Shown: positions 15,780-23,016, counted from the first letter of the stretch. The stretch is 30,937 bases of DNA from JASHVB01 sp049522565 (GCA_049522565.1 JBEKNT010000020.1:1-30937), one strand, 5' to 3'. Notes: generated from the sequence alone by a model not told the origin. Numbers and translations: made by a program.

Positions 15780-16559
15780 TCAGTCGGCGCGGGCGGTGGC
15801 CGGACAGGTTGTTTGTCGCCGCTTGCGGGCGGCGACCGCATACCCTCCAAAGGCCCGATTCGGATCCTCGTTCGGGACGACGATGGTCGAGCGGTAGTCT
15901 GCCCAGTCGGTATCGTGCAATTCGCGCATGTCGCCCAGGAACTCCATGGACGACAAGATGTCGTCAGAATATGCGATTTGTTGCACCGGCTGGAGATGCA
16001 GGAATGGAAAGTCGGCGCGCAGTCTTACTGGTACATTGGTGCGCGTGAAACGCAAGTTGGTGAACAACGGACCAAACCATCGATCTGTCGCGACAATGCC
16101 TTCGTACAGGCTAAAGCCGCCCGATGCTGGAAGATTGGCGGGAGCCCGAAGGAGCAGATGCCAGCCTGGAGCGGTTCGGGCCATGAGCCCAGTCCAAATC
16201 TGCAGTGAGCCGGCCTCCGGCAATGCTGTCAGAAACGGCGGTGCACAATCATGTAATGCTGGTGGGACAGCGGCGTTAAACAGCGACGTGAAACCCGGGA
16301 AGTGAGCTGATGGCATCAATGGAAGCCAATCAGAAGCCCCGTCGTGCTGCCAAAAGATGTCCGCTCCATCCCACAGCAGCACCAGATCAGTCGGTGGGAA
16401 GGCCCACCATCCAAAGGCGGTGGCGCTAGCAACAGCCTCGCAATAACGATACGCGCGGGTAGGCAACGTTCCAGCGGCCGAGCGATCGGCCCGTTGGGGC
16501 GGTCGGGCCTGGCCGATCAAACGATAGAACCGTACGATGGCTTCGACAGATTGGGGCAT
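15780..16559 (-). CDS. DUF6065-type protein, possible partner of an upstream small peptide
   Basis: This 259-residue soluble protein has no signal or membrane segment. I recognise the pattern of the uncharacterised DUF6065 family: RAYRYCEAVASATAFGWWAF, then a PPTDLVLLWDG strand, DWLPL, and QIWTGLMARTAPGWHLLLRA. These are followed by SLYEGIVATDRWFGPLFTNL, FPFLHLQPVQQIAY, the segment DWADYRSTIVVPNEDPNR and a final YAVAARKRR. Aromatic residues are many and conserved-looking, which would suit an enzyme, but no known catalytic motif is identified. It lies 91 bases downstream of a 59-residue peptide gene on the same strand, separated by a hairpin. The family name comes from memory of its sequence pattern. 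Confidence 0.72.
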   Translation of the reverse strand: MPQSVEAIVRFYRLIGQARPPQRADRSAAGTLPTRAYRYCEAVASATAFGWWAFPPTDLVLLWDGADIFWQHDGASDWLPLMPSAHFPGFTSLFNAAVPPALHDCAPPFLTALPEAGSLQIWTGLMARTAPGWHLLLRAPANLPASGGFSLYEGIVATDRWFGPLFTNLRFTRTNVPVRLRADFPFLHLQPVQQIAYSDDILSSMEFLGDMRELHDTDWADYRSTIVVPNEDPNRAFGGYAVAARKRRQTTCPATARAD

Positions 16560-16603
16560 GGCGGGCGCTCGCAGGGCAGGTGTGAAAAGGCGGGACGGCG
16601 ACG

Positions 16604-16640
16604 GTCCGGCGACCGAACGGGGGGGGAACGTCGCCGGACC
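16604..16640 (-). promoter_or_regulatory. Hairpin between peptide gene and DUF6065-type gene
   Basis: The arms GGTCCGGCGAC (16604-16614) and GTCGCCGGACC (16630-16640) form a perfect 11-base inverted repeat around a 15-base loop. Read on the minus strand, the loop is rich in C. It lies between the stop of the 59-residue peptide gene and the start of the DUF6065-type gene. No run of T follows, so it is not a classical terminator. It could limit read-through, or stabilise the upstream message so that peptide exceeds enzyme. Confidence 0.55.
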
Positions 16641-16650
16641 GCAACCGGCT

Positions 16651-16830
16651 TCAGCCGGCCTTACGGTTCAAGGGCAGTCGCCACGCACCGCCCAGGCGGA
16701 TCTTGCCCTGGTCAGCGACCGCCCGCAGCAAGGGCGAGGGGCCACGGGAAGCACCGTCACGGCGGGTCTGGCTGGCGTCGGCGGATGCAGTGGCTGCTTG
16801 ACCGGAAATGGCCTGGGCAACGGATTTCAT
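16651..16830 (-). CDS. Small basic peptide gene (59 aa), precursor-like
   Basis: A 59-codon frame on the minus strand starts with ATG at 16830, with AGGGA about seven bases upstream, and stops with TGA at 16651-16653. The N-terminal half is rich in A, S, Q and D (MKSVAQAISGQAATASADAS). The C-terminal half is more ordered and basic (PLLRAVADQGKIRLGGAWRL, ending PLNRKAG). It has no signal peptide or membrane segment. It precedes the DUF6065-type gene on the same strand and is probably co-transcribed. A leader-like N-terminus with an aromatic-containing, basic C-terminal core would resemble a RiPP precursor, but it might equally be a small cytoplasmic protein. No family is recognised. Confidence 0.6.
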   Translation of the reverse strand: MKSVAQAISGQAATASADASQTRRDGASRGPSPLLRAVADQGKIRLGGAWRLPLNRKAG

Positions 16831-16909
16831 AGCGTATTCCCTTCAAGATGGTGGTTTGTCAGCCCGAGCATTCCCATAAGTGAAGCCTTTCACACACGCC
16901 AAACGCGGA

Positions 16910-16940
16910 CGGGGCGGATCGATTAGCTCGATCCGCCCCG
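16910..16940. repeat. Perfect 13-base-pair palindrome with 5-base loop
   Basis: CGGGGCGGATCGA (16910-16922) and TCGATCCGCCCCG (16928-16940) pair perfectly around TTAGC. The hairpin lies 80 bases upstream of the small peptide gene (minus strand) and 450 bases upstream of the BTAD regulator (plus strand). No T run is present on either side, so it is not a simple terminator. It could be an operator for a dimeric regulator or a structured leader. Confidence 0.6.
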
Positions 16941-16964
16941 CGGCGACGCGATTAGGTATGATGG

Positions 16965-17173
16965 AGGGCTTGACGGTTGGCGTAGTACGCCCGTTGACAG
17001 GTAAGGCGATAGCCCAACGGGGTGGGAGTGTCAAGCCCTATTTTCCTATCGACTTCCTTTTTGTCCTTAGAAACTCCATCCCCTCCCGGCCAGGAAGGAG
17101 AAACGCCAATCTTATCAGGGCGATGTTTCTCGGACCGCCGACACGAGATAGTCGCGTTCATGCCACATCGGCG
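16965..17173 (+). ncRNA. Candidate structured RNA in divergent intergenic region
   Basis: Five nested or consecutive inverted repeats occur in about 210 bases without a good reading frame. The outer arm AGGGCTTGAC (16965-16974) pairs with GTCAAGCCCT (17030-17039). Inside it are GGCG/CGCC around TAGTA (16979-16991) and CGTTG/CAACG (16992-17019) enclosing GGC-GATA-GCC, giving a three-way junction. Downstream follow CTTCCT/AGGAAG (17053-17097), GAGAAAC/GTTTCTC (17098-17131) with an inner GCC/GGC, and CGCCGA/TCGGCG (17136-17173). The plus strand is assumed because a T-rich stretch follows the first domain. No known family can be assigned from memory with confidence. Confidence 0.45.
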
Positions 17174-17246
17174 TGTAGAAGCGCCTTGCCAAGTTACACC
17201 TTATGAGATAGGCAATAATCCAGGGAACCCCTATAGATTGTAATTT

Positions 17247-17251
17247 GGAGG
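17247..17251 (+). promoter_or_regulatory. Strong Shine-Dalgarno GGAGG without a standard start codon after it
   Basis: A perfect GGAGG is followed six bases later by ATC in the frame of the BTAD regulator. That frame is open from 17237, and the first ATG is at 17363, 38 codons downstream of the first ATC at 17255. The codons before that ATG encode VTLFGR, which looks like the first strand of the N-terminal domain. Confidence 0.45.
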
Positions 17252-17362
17252 CAAATCATCCGAGCTTGCAAGGCTGCCCTCTCCCCACCCGGTGAGCCTG
17301 ACGCGGCAGTTCGCTCGACCAGTGAGCTATTCTCTGGCGTTCGGGTAACGCTGTTTGGAAGG

Positions 17363-19294
17363 ATGCGGGTCGACGATGCGAGTGGCCGGTCTATCCTGCC
17401 TCGGTCCAGGAAGGCCCGTGCTCTGCTGGCCATCCTGGCCCTGTCTCCGAAACGCGCTGTCCTCCGAACCCAAATCACGGCGCTTCTCTGGAGTCTTCGG
17501 GGTCAGGAGCAGGGTCGCGCTTCGCTGCGGCAAGCAGTGCATGAACTTCAGCAGGCGTTTCACGCAGCAGGTTCGGGCCTGTTGCGCGCGGATCGGAACC
17601 ATTTGGCGTTGTCTGAGGCACGCTTCTCGGTGGACGCTTTATTGTTTGTCGGTGCCACACCGTCACGTCCCGAACTGCTCGATTTGTTTTGTTTGCCGCT
17701 TCTGGAGGACCTACAGGGTTTGGACCCCGCGTTCGACGGTTGGTTGGCCGGTCAGAGCGAGCGTCTGGCGCAGGCCGCCCGAACGATCGGCGAAGCGATC
17801 CTTGATGAACAGCAGGGCTCCAGTGGTATTCTGAAGGCAGCCGAGCGGCTCCTGCGAATCGACCGGTCGCACGAAGCTGCCTGGCGAGCGATGATTAGCG
17901 TACATCTCCAGCATGGCGACCATAGTGCCGCGCTGGCCGCATATGAGGCATGTCGGTCGGCGCTGGCGCAAGCCGGGCAGCTCGTGCCCTCAGGCGAGAC
18001 CGAAGCATTGGTCGGCGGTATTCGCCGGCGCCTCGCCACGCCGCCTGACACTCTGCCACAGCGATTGCGCGACGCTAGTTCCAGGTCCAATGGTATCGGC
18101 CGTGGGGTGCGCCTTGGGGTAATGCCGCTACGCCGGGTTGAACCCGGGGCAGACAACGAGTTGGCACTCGCATTGGTGGAGGAGATTACCACCGCCCTTG
18201 CCCAATTCCGCTGGATCACCTGCGTCGCAAACGTCACCTCGGCTGACATCATAGGTGAGGACCGACAGGACTGGCCGCGTCTGCCGCCACCCGATCTGGA
18301 TTTTCTTTTGGACGGCACGATACAGCGCAATGGCGGCCGGATTCGCATTATAGTGCGTCTCAGCGACGTCCGGACCGGTGGAACGGTTGTTTGGGCGCGC
18401 CGCTTTGATCGAGGCGTGTCAGACCTTTTTGCCCTGCAAGACGATATCGCCGCCGAAACCGTGGCTCAGATCGATATGGCGCTGCTGTTATGGGAAGGAG
18501 AGCGGGCGCGTGCCGGACGGCGCGCGGATCCGGATGCGATGGAACTGATGCTAGGAGCGATTCCGTCAATATATCGACTGGAACAGAAAGGATTCCGTGA
18601 CGCGGGTGACCTTCTGGAAGCGTCGCTGGCACTCGACCCTGGCAACGCCAGCGCGCACGCTTGGCTGGCATATTGGCATTTGATCCTGGTCGGCCAAGGT
18701 TGGGCACCCGACGCGAGCGCTGCGACTGCGCGCGCGGCCGAGCTGGCAGAACGCGCGGTAAGGCTGGATGTTGGAGACGCTCGGGCGATGACCCTTGCGG
18801 GGCATGTCCGAGGCTTTCTTGGTAAGCGTCCCGAAGAGGCACGGGCGCTCCATGAACGCGCTATCGCCCTTAATCCGAATCTGGCGCTCGCCTGGTGCTT
18901 TTCGGGCCTAGCACACAGTTATCTTGGTGACCACGCAGAAGCGACGCGGCGGATCCACCAGGCTCAACGGCTGTCACCCCATGACCCACATGGGTTCTTC
19001 TTCGACACGGCGCAGATCATGCCGAAGTTGCTGCTGCGGGAATACGAAGCGGCGATAACCGCGGGTCGGCGGGCGATCGTGCTAAATCCCGGCTTCTCGT
19101 CCTCTCTCAAGGCGCAACTCGCCGCTCTTGGCCATCTTGGGCGCGAACAGGAGGCAGCCGAGGTGCGCGGGCGTTTGCTGACGCTGGAACCGGACTTCTG
19201 CATCAGAGATGCGACCGCGCGATCTCCCATGGTGCGGGACCAAGACGTTGCCCTCTATGCCGATGGGCTGCGCCGCGCCGGACTGCCAGAATGA
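17363..19294 (+). CDS. BTAD/SARP-type transcriptional regulator with TPR C-terminus
   Basis: From the ATG at 17363 the product has 643 residues. Residues about 1-75 match the winged-helix part of SARP-like regulators (LPRSRKARALLAILALSPKR; RASLRQAVHELQQAF). Residues about 85-230 are the BTAD helical domain (RLLRIDRSHEAAWRAMISVH). Residues about 248-372 resemble the TolB/adenylate-cyclase-associated domain found in many such proteins (DFLLDGTIQRNGGRIRIIVR). From about 395 on there are several TPR units (ASLALDPGNASAHAWLAYWH; ALNPNLALAWCFSGLAHSYL). The in-frame codons just upstream encode more of the N-terminal domain, so the true start is probably nearer 17255. It is oriented away from the small peptide gene and may regulate that pair. 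Confidence 0.85.
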   Translation: MRVDDASGRSILPRSRKARALLAILALSPKRAVLRTQITALLWSLRGQEQGRASLRQAVHELQQAFHAAGSGLLRADRNHLALSEARFSVDALLFVGATPSRPELLDLFCLPLLEDLQGLDPAFDGWLAGQSERLAQAARTIGEAILDEQQGSSGILKAAERLLRIDRSHEAAWRAMISVHLQHGDHSAALAAYEACRSALAQAGQLVPSGETEALVGGIRRRLATPPDTLPQRLRDASSRSNGIGRGVRLGVMPLRRVEPGADNELALALVEEITTALAQFRWITCVANVTSADIIGEDRQDWPRLPPPDLDFLLDGTIQRNGGRIRIIVRLSDVRTGGTVVWARRFDRGVSDLFALQDDIAAETVAQIDMALLLWEGERARAGRRADPDAMELMLGAIPSIYRLEQKGFRDAGDLLEASLALDPGNASAHAWLAYWHLILVGQGWAPDASAATARAAELAERAVRLDVGDARAMTLAGHVRGFLGKRPEEARALHERAIALNPNLALAWCFSGLAHSYLGDHAEATRRIHQAQRLSPHDPHGFFFDTAQIMPKLLLREYEAAITAGRRAIVLNPGFSSSLKAQLAALGHLGREQEAAEVRGRLLTLEPDFCIRDATARSPMVRDQDVALYADGLRRAGLPE

Positions 19295-19352
19295 GGTAGG
19301 CCCCCTTCGTCCACCGCGATTCCCCATTTGGCCAGTCGGTGGATGCGGTCGC

Positions 19353-19382
19353 CCTCAGGTCAAATGAGGCCTTCTGCTTTTT
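19353..19382 (+). terminator. Weak candidate terminator after BTAD regulator
   Basis: CCTCA (19353-19357) and TGAGG (19365-19369) form a 5-base hairpin with a 7-base loop. A T-rich run at 19378-19382 follows about nine bases later. It lies between convergent genes, where a terminator is expected. The stem is short and the spacing to the T run is longer than normal, so this is tentative. Confidence 0.3.
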
Positions 19383-20168
19383 CTAGGACGAGCCTTGCCC
19401 GATCGGCGGCACTGCGCCTGTCATGCCGGCCAGCACTTCGGCCACATGGCGTACCTTGATGTCGTGCGCCTCCCGCGTGAGGCGGCCGGCCAGATTGAGC
19501 AGGCAACCGAGATCACCCGCGAGGACCGTCTGGGCGCCGGTAGCGAAACTGTCGCGTACCTTGTCGGAGGCCATCCGCACCGAAATCTCCGGATACTTGA
19601 CGCAAAACGTGCCTCCGAATCCACAGCAGATTTCCGGGTCCGCCATTTCGACAATCTCGACGCCCATCGCGCGCAATAGCTGCCGAGGCTGCTGTTTGAT
19701 GCCGAGTTCGCGCAGCCCGGAGCAACTGTCGTGATAGGTCACGGGCCCGCCGCTATATCGCGCCCTAGGCTGCTCTACCCCCAGCACGTCGGTCAGAAAA
19801 CTGACCAGCTCGAAGGTCCGCGCTGCTAACGCGTCGGCGCGCGCGCGGAGATTGGGATCTTCGTCAAAGAGGTGCGGCAGGTGTTGCTTCAGCATCCCGC
19901 CACATGACCCGGAGGGTACTACCACGTAGTCGTAGCCGCTGAACGCATCCAGGATGCCCCGCGCCAGATCGCGCGCGGTGACACTGTCCCCTGCATTGTA
20001 TGCCGGCTGCCCGCAGCAGGTCTGAGCGCGTGGGATCTCCACTTGGCACCCAGCCTCCTCCAGGAGACGAATTGCGGCAAACGCGATGCTAGGACGGTGA
20101 AGATCGACCAGGCACGTTACAAACAGGCCGACACGAGGCTTTCCGACAGGTGGTTTGACGAGGGTCAT
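19383..20168 (-). CDS. LutA/GlcF-type (Fe-S)-binding CCG-domain protein
   Basis: The protein has 261 residues from the ATG at 20168. The two halves each carry a cysteine-rich CCG motif: C51-C52-G (QTCCGQPAYN) and C181-C182-G (EICCGFGGTF). Further typical segments are SGSCGGML (C89) and YHDSCSG (H146, D147, C149). Proteins of this type (LutA of lactate oxidation, YkgE, HdrB relatives) bind iron-sulphur clusters and pass electrons in lactate or glycolate oxidation. No LutB or LutC gene follows in the window, so partners must lie elsewhere. It is 26 bases downstream of the Tim44-like gene and may be co-transcribed. Confidence 0.85.
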   Translation of the reverse strand: MTLVKPPVGKPRVGLFVTCLVDLHRPSIAFAAIRLLEEAGCQVEIPRAQTCCGQPAYNAGDSVTARDLARGILDAFSGYDYVVVPSGSCGGMLKQHLPHLFDEDPNLRARADALAARTFELVSFLTDVLGVEQPRARYSGGPVTYHDSCSGLRELGIKQQPRQLLRAMGVEIVEMADPEICCGFGGTFCVKYPEISVRMASDKVRDSFATGAQTVLAGDLGCLLNLAGRLTREAHDIKVRHVAEVLAGMTGAVPPIGQGSS

Positions 20169-20194
20169 GAAAATCCTTTGATGCGGCGAGCGGA

Positions 20195-20869
20195 TCAGGC
20201 GCTGCGAGCGGCAACGAGGCGCCAAGTTGGATCGTGCGTCGCCAGATCTCGCTCGAAAGTCCAGAGATCGGTGATTTCGGTCACCGCGTCGGTTCCGGCA
20301 ACCGGGTGCCCGTCTTTGTCGCTCGTCAAGCTGACCTGGTCGGACACAAACCGTACGGTCACGACGGCGACGTTGCCGCGAAGTTCGGCCTCCTCGATCG
20401 CCACGGTTTCCATGCGACGAACCTCACTCACCTGCACATGGCCGGCCGCCTCGCGGGCTTCAATCGCCTGTGCGAACGCGCGATAGGTGTCATCGGACAG
20501 CAGTGACCGCAGCGCGGTCCGATCGCCGCTGGCGAAGGCGCCGACGATAATCCTGAACGCCTTTTCTGCCCCATCCAGGAACCGGGCGATGTCAAATGTC
20601 GGGTCGATGGCAGACATGCGCGCCAAGGACTGCCCGAGGGGACTTGCGGGCTCTGGAAGTGGACGGCTGGATGTCGCGGCAGGCGTTTCGGCCCGGCCCT
20701 CGATCACCGGACCTGGAGCCACTCCCGGTCCAGGCGCCGGTGCATTGGCTTGGGGTGGTCGCTCAAACCCGGTGCGCCGGCCAAGGATGCTGCGCAAGCG
20801 GAGCACAAGGAACGCCGCGATCATCCCGAACAGAACCAGATCGAGTGGAAATCCGCCGCTTGCACCCAT
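20195..20869 (-). CDS. Tim44-like inner-membrane protein
   Basis: The start is the ATG at 20869, with GAGGAG in the short upstream gap; the long open frame to 21292 runs through the opposite-strand gene and is ignored. The 224-residue product has one N-terminal membrane helix (LDLVLFGMIAAFLVLRLRSI), then a proline- and alanine-rich linker, then a Tim44/TimA fold from about residue 80 (FDIARFLDGAEKAFRIIVGA, ALRSLLSDDTYRAFAQAIEA). It ends with the strand ITDLWTFERDLATHDPTWRL. Alphaproteobacterial Tim44 relatives are thought to act in envelope protein handling. Divergent arrangement with secB-side genes is common in the class. Confidence 0.88.
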   Translation of the reverse strand: MGASGGFPLDLVLFGMIAAFLVLRLRSILGRRTGFERPPQANAPAPGPGVAPGPVIEGRAETPAATSSRPLPEPASPLGQSLARMSAIDPTFDIARFLDGAEKAFRIIVGAFASGDRTALRSLLSDDTYRAFAQAIEAREAAGHVQVSEVRRMETVAIEEAELRGNVAVVTVRFVSDQVSLTSDKDGHPVAGTDAVTEITDLWTFERDLATHDPTWRLVAARSA

Positions 20870-20977
20870 ATTGCTGCTCTCCTCAACCTGACAGATAGGC
20901 GCGCAGAGGCCGCGAGACAAACGAAACCGGTGGCTTCCCGGGTTGCGGGCCGAAGGATCGGCCTGTATGGCGGCGGC

Positions 20978-21532
20978 ATGATCCTGCTGCGCCATGGGCA
21001 GAGTGAGTTCAACCTGCATTTCTCTGCTACGCGGCGCGATCCTGGGATCGTCGACCCGAGACTGACCGAGCTCGGCCATGTCCAGGCGGTCGATGCGGCG
21101 TGTGTGCTCGCCGAACAGTCGATTTCGCGGATCATCACGTCCCCATACACCCGCGCACTTCAGACCGCCGCACCGCTGGCGCGCGCGCTCCGGGTGCCGG
21201 TCGTGGTCAATCCAATCGTGCGTGAACGGTATGCTTTCGCCTGCGACATTGGCACGCCGCGCACCGAGTTGGAGCGCGCGTGGCCAGAGCACGATTTTTC
21301 CGAGCTGGACGAAATATGGTGGCCGGCGATCGAGGAGCCGGCCGAGGCAGTGCAGGCTCGCGCCGCGCTGTTCCGGGCCGAACTCGCGGCGCTGCCGGAC
21401 TGGTCTGACACGGTTGTGGTCTCACACTGGGGCTTTATTCTGTGCCTGACAGGTCAGAGCGTGATGAACGGAACGTGGCTTCGCTGCGACCCCTACGCGC
21501 CGCCACCCGCGCAGGTCGTCTGGCGTGCCTGA
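20978..21532 (+). CDS. Histidine phosphatase (phosphoglycerate mutase-like)
   Basis: This 184-residue protein begins at ATG 20978, directly before the core motif LLRHGQSEFN (H6 as the phospho-accepting histidine). Further core elements are RLTELGHVQA and TSPYTRALQTAAPLA. A glutamate-containing block (VRERYAFACDIGTPRTELER) and the second catalytic histidine in VVVSHWGFILCLTG complete the family pattern. Substrate cannot be told. It does not carry the larger insertion loops of glycolytic phosphoglycerate mutase, so a general phosphatase is more likely. It is divergent from the Tim44-like gene with 108 bases between and lies upstream of secB on the same strand. Confidence 0.87.
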   Translation: MILLRHGQSEFNLHFSATRRDPGIVDPRLTELGHVQAVDAACVLAEQSISRIITSPYTRALQTAAPLARALRVPVVVNPIVRERYAFACDIGTPRTELERAWPEHDFSELDEIWWPAIEEPAEAVQARAALFRAELAALPDWSDTVVVSHWGFILCLTGQSVMNGTWLRCDPYAPPPAQVVWRA

Positions 21533-21631
21533 GTTCAGGCGCAAAGTCACGATGGCGTGGTGGGGCCATTCGTGCTACCCGGCCACCGATTGAAGCGCCT
21601 TCCCGGCGTGCCCACCCATATGGAGAGCGTA

Positions 21632-22159
21632 ATGTCTGAGACGACCCCTTCCCCGCAGCCGGGTGGCCAGGCTCCGCAGCAGCCGCTGGTCGTGAACATC
21701 CAATATGTCAAAGACTTGTCGTTCGAGGTTCCAGCGGCGCCGCAGATCTTCACCCAACTGCGAGCGCAACCCCAGGTCAACATCAACCTCGACGTCCAGG
21801 CCCGCCGCGTGCAGGAGGGGCAAAGCGTCTTCGAGGTCTCGCTAATGATCCGAGCCGAGGCGCATGAGGCCGGAGGTGGTCAGGGCAACGGCCAAGCTGC
21901 CGCAGTGCCGCCGACGGTGTTCGTTGCCGAACTGACCTATGCCGGCGTGTTCACTTTGACCGGTTTGCCAGACAATGCCATCGAACCGGTGCTGCTGGTC
22001 GAGTGCCCGCGCATCCTGTTCCCCTTCGCCCGCAACATCCTGGCGGATGTAACCCGCGACGGCGGCTTCCCGCCGGTGCTGCTGCAGCCGATAGACTTCG
22101 TCGCGCTATGGCAAGCGCGGCGCGCGCAGGCTCAGGCGCAGCCGGCGGTGACGGCCTGA
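21632..22159 (+). CDS. secB: SecB protein-export chaperone
   Basis: This 175-residue protein starts at ATG 21632, about seven bases after GGAG. It has the SecB hallmarks: NIQYVKDLSFEVPAAPQIF near the N-terminus and VNINLDVQARRVQEGQSVFE. It continues with FVAELTYAGVFTLTGLP, LLVECPRILFPFARNILADV and DGGFPPVLLQPIDFVALW. A short alanine- and glutamine-rich tail follows. A short disordered leader (TPSPQPGGQAPQQPLV) and a small glycine-rich insertion in the middle are typical of alphaproteobacterial SecB. It keeps precursor proteins unfolded and hands them to SecA. It is convergent with dnaQ. Confidence 0.96.
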   Translation: MSETTPSPQPGGQAPQQPLVVNIQYVKDLSFEVPAAPQIFTQLRAQPQVNINLDVQARRVQEGQSVFEVSLMIRAEAHEAGGGQGNGQAAAVPPTVFVAELTYAGVFTLTGLPDNAIEPVLLVECPRILFPFARNILADVTRDGGFPPVLLQPIDFVALWQARRAQAQAQPAVTA

Positions 22160-22164
22160 TCGCC

Positions 22165-22179
22165 TGACCGTCGCGGTCA
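22165..22179. terminator. Short hairpin between convergent secB and dnaQ
   Basis: TGACCG (22165-22170), loop TCG and CGGTCA (22174-22179) form a 6-base hairpin in the 17-base gap between secB and dnaQ, the right arm covering the dnaQ stop codon. No T run is present. A bidirectional weak terminator is possible, but the stem is short. Confidence 0.3.
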
Positions 22180-22854
22180 CGGAGCCAGCCACACCGGATC
22201 CTTCAGACGGCCGAGCAAGGCGGTGTGGGCCGTCAGTTCGGCTTCGCTGGGTATGATCGGTCGCGGCGCACGCGGTCCGGTGTGGGCGTAGACCGCCACG
22301 GCAGCCGGCGTCTTCGCCGTCGCCAGCGACAGGCCGCGCTGTCGGCCGCCGGTCAGCTCGACATAGACCTCGGCCAGCAGGCGGCAGTCGAGCAGGGCGT
22401 TGTGGGTAGTGCGGGCCGAGAGGTCGATGGCGAAGCGCCGGCACAGCGCGTCCAAGCTGTTCGGCATGCCGGGAAACCGCGTCTTGGCCAGAGCCAGCGT
22501 GTCGATCATGCGCGTGGCGGGGAGTGGCGGTAGGCCGAGCCTGGCCAGTTCGGCATTCAGGAAGCCGAAATCGAACGGCGCGTTATGTGCAATCAGCTTA
22601 CCGTCGCCGAAGAACCCCAGCAGGTCGTCGGCGAGCGCTGCGAAACGCGGCTTCCCCACCACGTGGCTGGCGGTGATGCCGTGGATGCGGGTGGCGTCGT
22701 CCGGGATGTCGCGCTCGGGGTCCATCAGGGCATGGAAATGGCGACCGGTCGGCAGGTCGTTGACCAGTTCCAGCGCCGCGACCTCGATCACACGATGGCC
22801 CTGCACCCATTCCAGGCCGGTAGTTTCCGTATCGAACAAAACGGCCCGGGTCAT
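22177..22854 (-). CDS. dnaQ: DNA polymerase III epsilon subunit (3'-5' proofreading exonuclease)
   Basis: The 225-residue protein starts at ATG 22854. All DEDDh exonuclease elements are present: Exo I DTETTG (D8, E10), Exo II HNAPFDFGFLN (D95) and Exo III HNALLDC (H151, D156). The conserved helper IHGITASHVVGKP and PNSLDALCRRF segments are also in place. As the epsilon subunit it corrects misincorporated bases while bound to the polymerase core. The C-terminal tail after residue 175 is the region expected to bind alpha, here proline- and alanine-rich. It is the last gene of the aroE-coaE-dnaQ series, with 162 bases separating it from coaE. Confidence 0.95.
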   Translation of the reverse strand: MTRAVLFDTETTGLEWVQGHRVIEVAALELVNDLPTGRHFHALMDPERDIPDDATRIHGITASHVVGKPRFAALADDLLGFFGDGKLIAHNAPFDFGFLNAELARLGLPPLPATRMIDTLALAKTRFPGMPNSLDALCRRFAIDLSARTTHNALLDCRLLAEVYVELTGGRQRGLSLATAKTPAAVAVYAHTGPRAPRPIIPSEAELTAHTALLGRLKDPVWLAP

Positions 22855-23016
22855 GCCCACCGCCCTTGCGCACGGCACACCGCCGGCGGCACACCGTTAT
22901 GGCGGTTCCTCCGGGCAACCGCCCCGAATCGGGCAGCGGCCCGCCACCCATCACGTCCCTTGGAGCACCCACCGACCGCGCGCATGATGGGACTGCGGCT
23001 GCCATGACGAGGTTCG

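Noticed and set aside
16952..17161. 69-residue minus-strand ORF in the divergent region
   Set aside because: It runs through the inverted repeats and shows no protein-like features; structure explains the region better.
20195..21292. 365-residue version of the Tim44-like protein
   Set aside because: The extra N-terminal part overlaps the histidine phosphatase on the other strand; the ATG at 20869 with a good ribosome site fits the family.
20750..21532. 260-residue version of the histidine phosphatase
   Set aside because: The N-terminal 76 residues read antisense to the Tim44-like gene; the catalytic RHG motif needs only the ATG at 20978.
22165..22179. Strong intrinsic terminator between secB and dnaQ
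   Set aside because: The stem is only six base pairs and has no T run; listed only as a low-confidence hairpin.
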